DNA from: Acetobacteraceae bacterium
GTDB lineage: Bacteria; Pseudomonadota; Alphaproteobacteria; Acetobacterales; Acetobacteraceae
DNA length: 8,559 nt
Reading direction: 5' to 3'
Assembly: GCA_947476855.1 (NCBI GenBank)
Contig: CANJSR010000192.1
Span: forward strand, 1-8,559
The notes beneath the pieces were generated by a model. The model made no database searches and had not been told where the DNA came from. It worked only from the letters and a program-made list of their open reading frames with translations. The position numbers were made by a program, and so were the translations under genes. Position 1 is the first letter of the stretch. Every line of letters starts with the position of its first letter. Below are positions 6,176 to 8,559 of the stretch, one piece after another.

Positions 6176-7027
6176 ATGACCGGTACCATCGCATTCCAGG
6201 GCGTCCTCGGCGCCTATTCCGACCTCGCCTGCCGCAATGCCTATCCGAACATGACGACGGTGCCGTGCGAGACGTTCGAGGCGGCGATCGAGGCGGTTCA
6301 CGACAAGCGCGCCGACCTGGCGATGTTGCCCTGTGAGAACACTCTGGCCGGGCGCGTGCCCGACATCCACCATCTGCTGCCGGAATCCGGCCTGTTCGTA
6401 GTGGGGGAACAGTTCCAGCGGGTCGAGCACTGCCTGCTTGGCATCAAGGGCGCGACGATCGACGACATCAAGCGCGCGCATTCCCACCCCGTCGCGCTCG
6501 GCCAGGTGCGCCGCATCCTGAAGGAACGGGCTTTCGTCCCAGTGGTGGAGGGCGATACCGCCGGCTCCGCCAAGCTGATCGCCGAATGGGGCAACAAGGA
6601 GGACGCGGCGATCGCCTCATCCCTCGCGGCCGAGATCTACGGGCTGGATATCCTGCGCCGGAACATCGAGGACGCGTCCCACAACACGACCCGGTTCTAT
6701 GTAATGGCCCCGAAGCCGGCGCATCCGGATCCGTCGACCCCGAACCTGATGACCACGTTCGTGTTCCGGGTCCGCAACGTACCGGCGGCGCTGTACAAGG
6801 CTTTGGGCGGGTTCGCGACGAACGGCGTGAACATGACGAAGCTGGAGAGCTATATGATGGGCGGCCGTTTCTCGGCCACGCAGTTCATGTGCGACGTCGA
6901 CGGCCACCCCGAGCAACCGGGCCTGCGGCGCGCGCTGGAAGAACTGGGGTTCTTCTCCTCCGAGGTCCGCATCCTGGGCGTCTACAAGGCGGCGGCATTC
7001 CGGCTGACGCAGGACGCTGCGGATTAA
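6176..7027 (+). CDS. pheA: Prephenate dehydratase with C-terminal ACT domain
   Basis: A 283-residue monofunctional prephenate dehydratase that converts prephenate to phenylpyruvate for phenylalanine synthesis, in the cytoplasm. The periplasmic-binding-like catalytic domain spans about 3-180. It contains FQGVLGAYSD (7-16), LPCENTLAGRV (51-61) and the diagnostic TRF motif at 172-174 in SHNTTRFYV. There is no chorismate mutase domain, unlike enterobacterial PheA. The ACT regulatory domain spans about 191-272, with FRVRNVPAALYKAL and GVNMTKLESYM (217-227), the region that binds phenylalanine for feedback inhibition. The ATG lies 4 bases after the kdsB stop and has no obvious Shine-Dalgarno, which suggests translational coupling. 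The stop is TAA at 7025-7027. kdsB and pheA act in unrelated pathways, but this pairing recurs in alphaproteobacteria. Confidence 0.94.
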   Translation: MTGTIAFQGVLGAYSDLACRNAYPNMTTVPCETFEAAIEAVHDKRADLAMLPCENTLAGRVPDIHHLLPESGLFVVGEQFQRVEHCLLGIKGATIDDIKRAHSHPVALGQVRRILKERAFVPVVEGDTAGSAKLIAEWGNKEDAAIASSLAAEIYGLDILRRNIEDASHNTTRFYVMAPKPAHPDPSTPNLMTTFVFRVRNVPAALYKALGGFATNGVNMTKLESYMMGGRFSATQFMCDVDGHPEQPGLRRALEELGFFSSEVRILGVYKAAAFRLTQDAAD

Positions 7028-7041
7028 TCATGCCTTAACGA

Positions 7042-7102
7042 ATTGGCGATACAATTTTGCACACCAACCGACTGCAATACCACTTGTATCAATCACGCCA
7101 AT
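7042..7102. other. Nested three-tier inverted repeat in the pheA - repeat-protein gap
   Basis: Three sets of complementary arms lie one inside the other. Outer: ATTGGCG 7042-7048 with CGCCAAT 7096-7102. Middle: GATACAA 7048-7054 with TTGTATC 7084-7090. Inner: TTGCA 7057-7061 with TGCAA 7073-7077, closing an 11-base loop. A five-base bulge (7091-7095) and an asymmetric internal loop separate the tiers; G7048 can pair in only one tier at a time. This gives about 18 possible pairs in an AT-rich stretch of an otherwise GC-rich window. There is no T run after it, so it does not look like a Rho-independent terminator of pheA. It could be a structured leader or a regulator-binding site; the function is unknown. 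Confidence 0.5.
7050..7055 (+). promoter_or_regulatory. Possible -10 box (TACAAT) upstream of the repeat protein
   Basis: TACAAT matches the sigma-70 -10 consensus at five of six positions and lies about 90 bases before the chosen start. There is no recognisable -35 hexamer at the usual distance. A second AT-rich hexamer, TATTAT at 7120-7125, also matches at five of six but would leave a very short leader. Either could be chance in an AT-rich gap. The first overlaps the middle arm of the nested inverted repeat. Confidence 0.2.
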
Positions 7103-7140
7103 AGGTAACCATAACAGTGTATTATATGAGCGGGGCCGGC

Positions 7141-8094
7141 ATGCGGCGTTTGTCGAATTTGGCTGTTGTCTGCGGCGCGGTCGCCGGTCTTGTCGCTACA
7201 CCCGTCCACGCACAGCCCCAGCCACCGCAGCAACGCCAGGGCCCGCCCGCTCGGCCGGCGCCCGCTCCCGCCAGGCCGGCCGAGGCGGCACAAGCACCGG
7301 CTCCCCCGGCGCCCGTGCCTGCCCCGGTGCCCATGCCTGCTCCGGCCCCCGCGCCAGCCGCTGTCATTCCACCACCCAGTTGGTTGCCACATTCGCTCTG
7401 GGTCGCCGGACCGAACACGGCGACGGTCGTGGCGGGACTGGGTGCGGTCGCGGGTGTTGTCGCCTTCAATACCGCGGCGCTGGGCGTCGGCGCCTTGCCC
7501 GGTGGGGCAACCCTGCTCGGGAGCTCGATGATCCCCGCCGAAATGGCCGTGGCGGTCAGCCGCGTCTACGCGGTCAGCAGCGCGGTCGTCGGGGCCTGGA
7601 TCGGTGACTTCCTCTATCACCCCGACCCGCCCAAGGGCGGGACCGAGTCTGGACGCCTCTGGGCAATGGCGGCGGGCGCGGTCGTGGGCGTCGCAACCTT
7701 CAATGGCCTGACCCAATCGCTGGGCGTTCTGCCGCTGGAAGGTGCCGCGCTTGCCCCCATCCCCATCAGCACCGTGGTCGGCAGCCGCCTGATCGCGGTG
7801 ACGACCGGCGGCCTGGGGGCGATCGGAGCGACCTGGGCCTATGACAAGTGGGCCGGCAACAACACCGATTTCAGCTATATGTTCACCCTGCTGGCCGGCA
7901 CGTTCGGCGGCGTGGCGGCGGCCAACTACCTGTCGGCCAACACCGTCGGCTCGCCGCCGCTCAGCACGGGTTCCGGGCTGCTTTATTCCGGCGCGGTGAT
8001 CGCCGACGCGGCGACCAGCGCCGCCTCCCGCGTGTGGGTCGTGGGAAGCGGCGTGGCCGGCGCCCTGGCGGCGGATTGGTGGTACCGCCGCTGA
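7141..8094 (+). CDS. Unrecognised exported/membrane protein with Pro/Ala linker and three internal repeats
   Basis: A 317-residue protein that I do not recognise. It has a Sec signal peptide (MRRLSN..., hydrophobic 7-20, cleavage likely after VHA at 24), then a 55-residue linker almost wholly Pro, Ala, Gln and Arg (25-80). Three Gly/Ala-rich hydrophobic repeats follow at about 95-160, 172-236 and 246-317. Each carries G-x3-GV-x3-N (G101/G105/N110, G179/G183/N188, G253/G257/N262), later SR-x9-GA (S140, S215, S296) and a Tyr eight residues after that Gly (159, 234, 315). The hydrophobicity suggests two helices per repeat, so six membrane-crossing segments, with GxxxG packing. The ATG at 7141 is chosen because it starts a classical signal peptide and has GAGCGG seven bases upstream. 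ATG 7126 and GTG 7117 are alternatives. No enzyme motif or cysteine pair is visible. It lies alone between pheA and a convergent abgB-like gene. Confidence 0.8.
   Translation: MRRLSNLAVVCGAVAGLVATPVHAQPQPPQQRQGPPARPAPAPARPAEAAQAPAPPAPVPAPVPMPAPAPAPAAVIPPPSWLPHSLWVAGPNTATVVAGLGAVAGVVAFNTAALGVGALPGGATLLGSSMIPAEMAVAVSRVYAVSSAVVGAWIGDFLYHPDPPKGGTESGRLWAMAAGAVVGVATFNGLTQSLGVLPLEGAALAPIPISTVVGSRLIAVTTGGLGAIGATWAYDKWAGNNTDFSYMFTLLAGTFGGVAAANYLSANTVGSPPLSTGSGLLYSGAVIADAATSAASRVWVVGSGVAGALAADWWYRR
7423..8091 (+). repeat. Three tandem protein-level repeats of about 65-72 residues
   Basis: The repeat units are encoded at about 7423-7620, 7654-7848 and 7876-8091. Anchor residues keep constant spacing in all three: Gly to Gly 4, Gly to Asn 5, Arg to the following Gly 10, and that Gly to Tyr 8. 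The middle part between Asn and Ser-Arg varies in length (27-34 residues). DNA-level identity between units is low, which points to an old duplication rather than a recent tandem copy. Confidence 0.7.
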
Positions 8095-8100
8095 TCGCCG

Positions 8101-8559
8101 TTAGGCGGACATCCCGATCGGCGGGCTGACATCGTCGGGGATCGGGCAGACATAGGGCGTGCGCTTCACCCGCGCCTGATGATCCGCCTTCGCCTGCTCC
8201 AGCAACGCCGGATTGTGCAGCACGTCGAGCGCCGTGCCCGCCATTGCCTTCGCCACATGCACCAGGCCCTTGTGGGCGGCCGGCATCTTGCCCTGCGCGG
8301 TCAACTGCCATGAATGACCGGGAGTCCCGATCGCATAGGTCGCGCCCCGCGCCTGCACCGTTGGCACCGCCCAACTCACGTCCCCGACATCGGTCGAGCC
8401 CATCATCGGCGCCGTCTTCGCATCCAACGGCACGATCGTGTCGCACAACGGCACCCCGTCCCGCATTGGCAGCCCCGCTCGGCGGTACGAACTCTCGATA
8501 TCTTCCTCGGTCAGCGTTGCCTGGATCTTCGCGGCGAAGGCGCGGTCGGCATCATCGAA
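8101..8559 (-). CDS. M20-family amidohydrolase, AbgB-like (p-aminobenzoyl-glutamate hydrolase subunit B type), C-terminal part
   Basis: The last 152 residues of a metallopeptidase-fold amidohydrolase; the N-terminal part with most metal ligands lies beyond the window edge. The stretch MGSTDVGDVSWAVPTVQ followed by ATYAIGTPGHSWQLTAQGK is the hallmark of the AbgB branch, which cleaves p-aminobenzoyl-glutamate or related N-acyl amino acids. The helical segment HKGLVHVAKAMAGTALDVLHNPALLEQAKADH and the end YVCPIPDDVSPPIG are also typical. The reading frame is open from base 8559 inward and stops at TAA (8101-8103). It converges on the three-repeat gene with only 6 bases between the stops. The exact substrate is inferred from the family only. 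Confidence 0.87.
   Translation of the reverse strand, partial: FDDADRAFAAKIQATLTEEDIESSYRRAGLPMRDGVPLCDTIVPLDAKTAPMMGSTDVGDVSWAVPTVQARGATYAIGTPGHSWQLTAQGKMPAAHKGLVHVAKAMAGTALDVLHNPALLEQAKADHQARVKRTPYVCPIPDDVSPPIGMSA

Noticed and set aside
6776..6799. PheA ACT domain reads PAALY rather than the more familiar PGALY
   Set aside because: From memory, alphaproteobacterial prephenate dehydratases commonly have alanine here, so it is probably a lineage variant, not a lost regulatory site.
7231..7380. CCGGCGCC/GCCCCCG-like short repeats in the Pro/Ala linker, considered as a tandem DNA repeat or CRISPR-like array
   Set aside because: There is no constant repeat unit or spacer length. The pattern follows from Pro and Ala codons in a GC-rich genome.
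7093..7716. A minus-strand open frame opposite the repeat protein
   Set aside because: It mirrors the low-complexity Pro/Ala region as Gly/Ala/Arg-rich sequence. The plus-strand frame has a signal peptide and constant-spacing repeats, which a shadow frame would not show.

Overview
The window is GC-rich, densely coding DNA from an alphaproteobacterium, most likely Rhodospirillales (Acetobacteraceae or Rhodospirillaceae type). That placement is an inference from gene order (fsa - DUF484 - xerC, and a membrane-anchored cytochrome c divergent from kdsB - pheA) and from a palindromic repeat type common in that class. It is mostly chromosomal housekeeping DNA. I see no phage, plasmid, CRISPR, tRNA or rRNA feature.

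Layout: (1) 1-1955, plus strand: the 3' end of a fructose-6-phosphate aldolase/transaldolase gene, a DUF484 gene and xerC, packed as a translationally coupled operon. The DUF484 gene carries an in-frame insertion of about 280 bp containing a long inverted repeat. (2) 1952-5236, minus strand: a membrane-anchored cytochrome c, a HisN-type histidinol-phosphatase and a YejA-like periplasmic oligopeptide-binding protein, transcribed in that order. The yejA and xerC stop codons overlap, and a candidate xerC terminator lies inside the yejA coding sequence. (3) 5237-5433: a divergent promoter region with a 12-bp palindrome and an 11-bp direct repeat. (4) 5434-7027, plus strand: kdsB (CMP-Kdo synthesis for LPS) and pheA (prephenate dehydratase). 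(5) 7028-7140: an AT-rich gap holding a three-tier nested inverted repeat. (6) 7141-8094, plus strand: an unrecognised exported or membrane protein with a Pro/Ala-rich linker and three internal repeats with conserved spacing. (7) 8101-8559, minus strand: the C-terminal part of an AbgB-like M20 amidohydrolase, which runs off the window.

The most novel items are the three-repeat membrane protein with the structured element in front of it, and the palindromic element that has become part of the DUF484 protein. The remaining genes belong to familiar families and their signature residues are intact.
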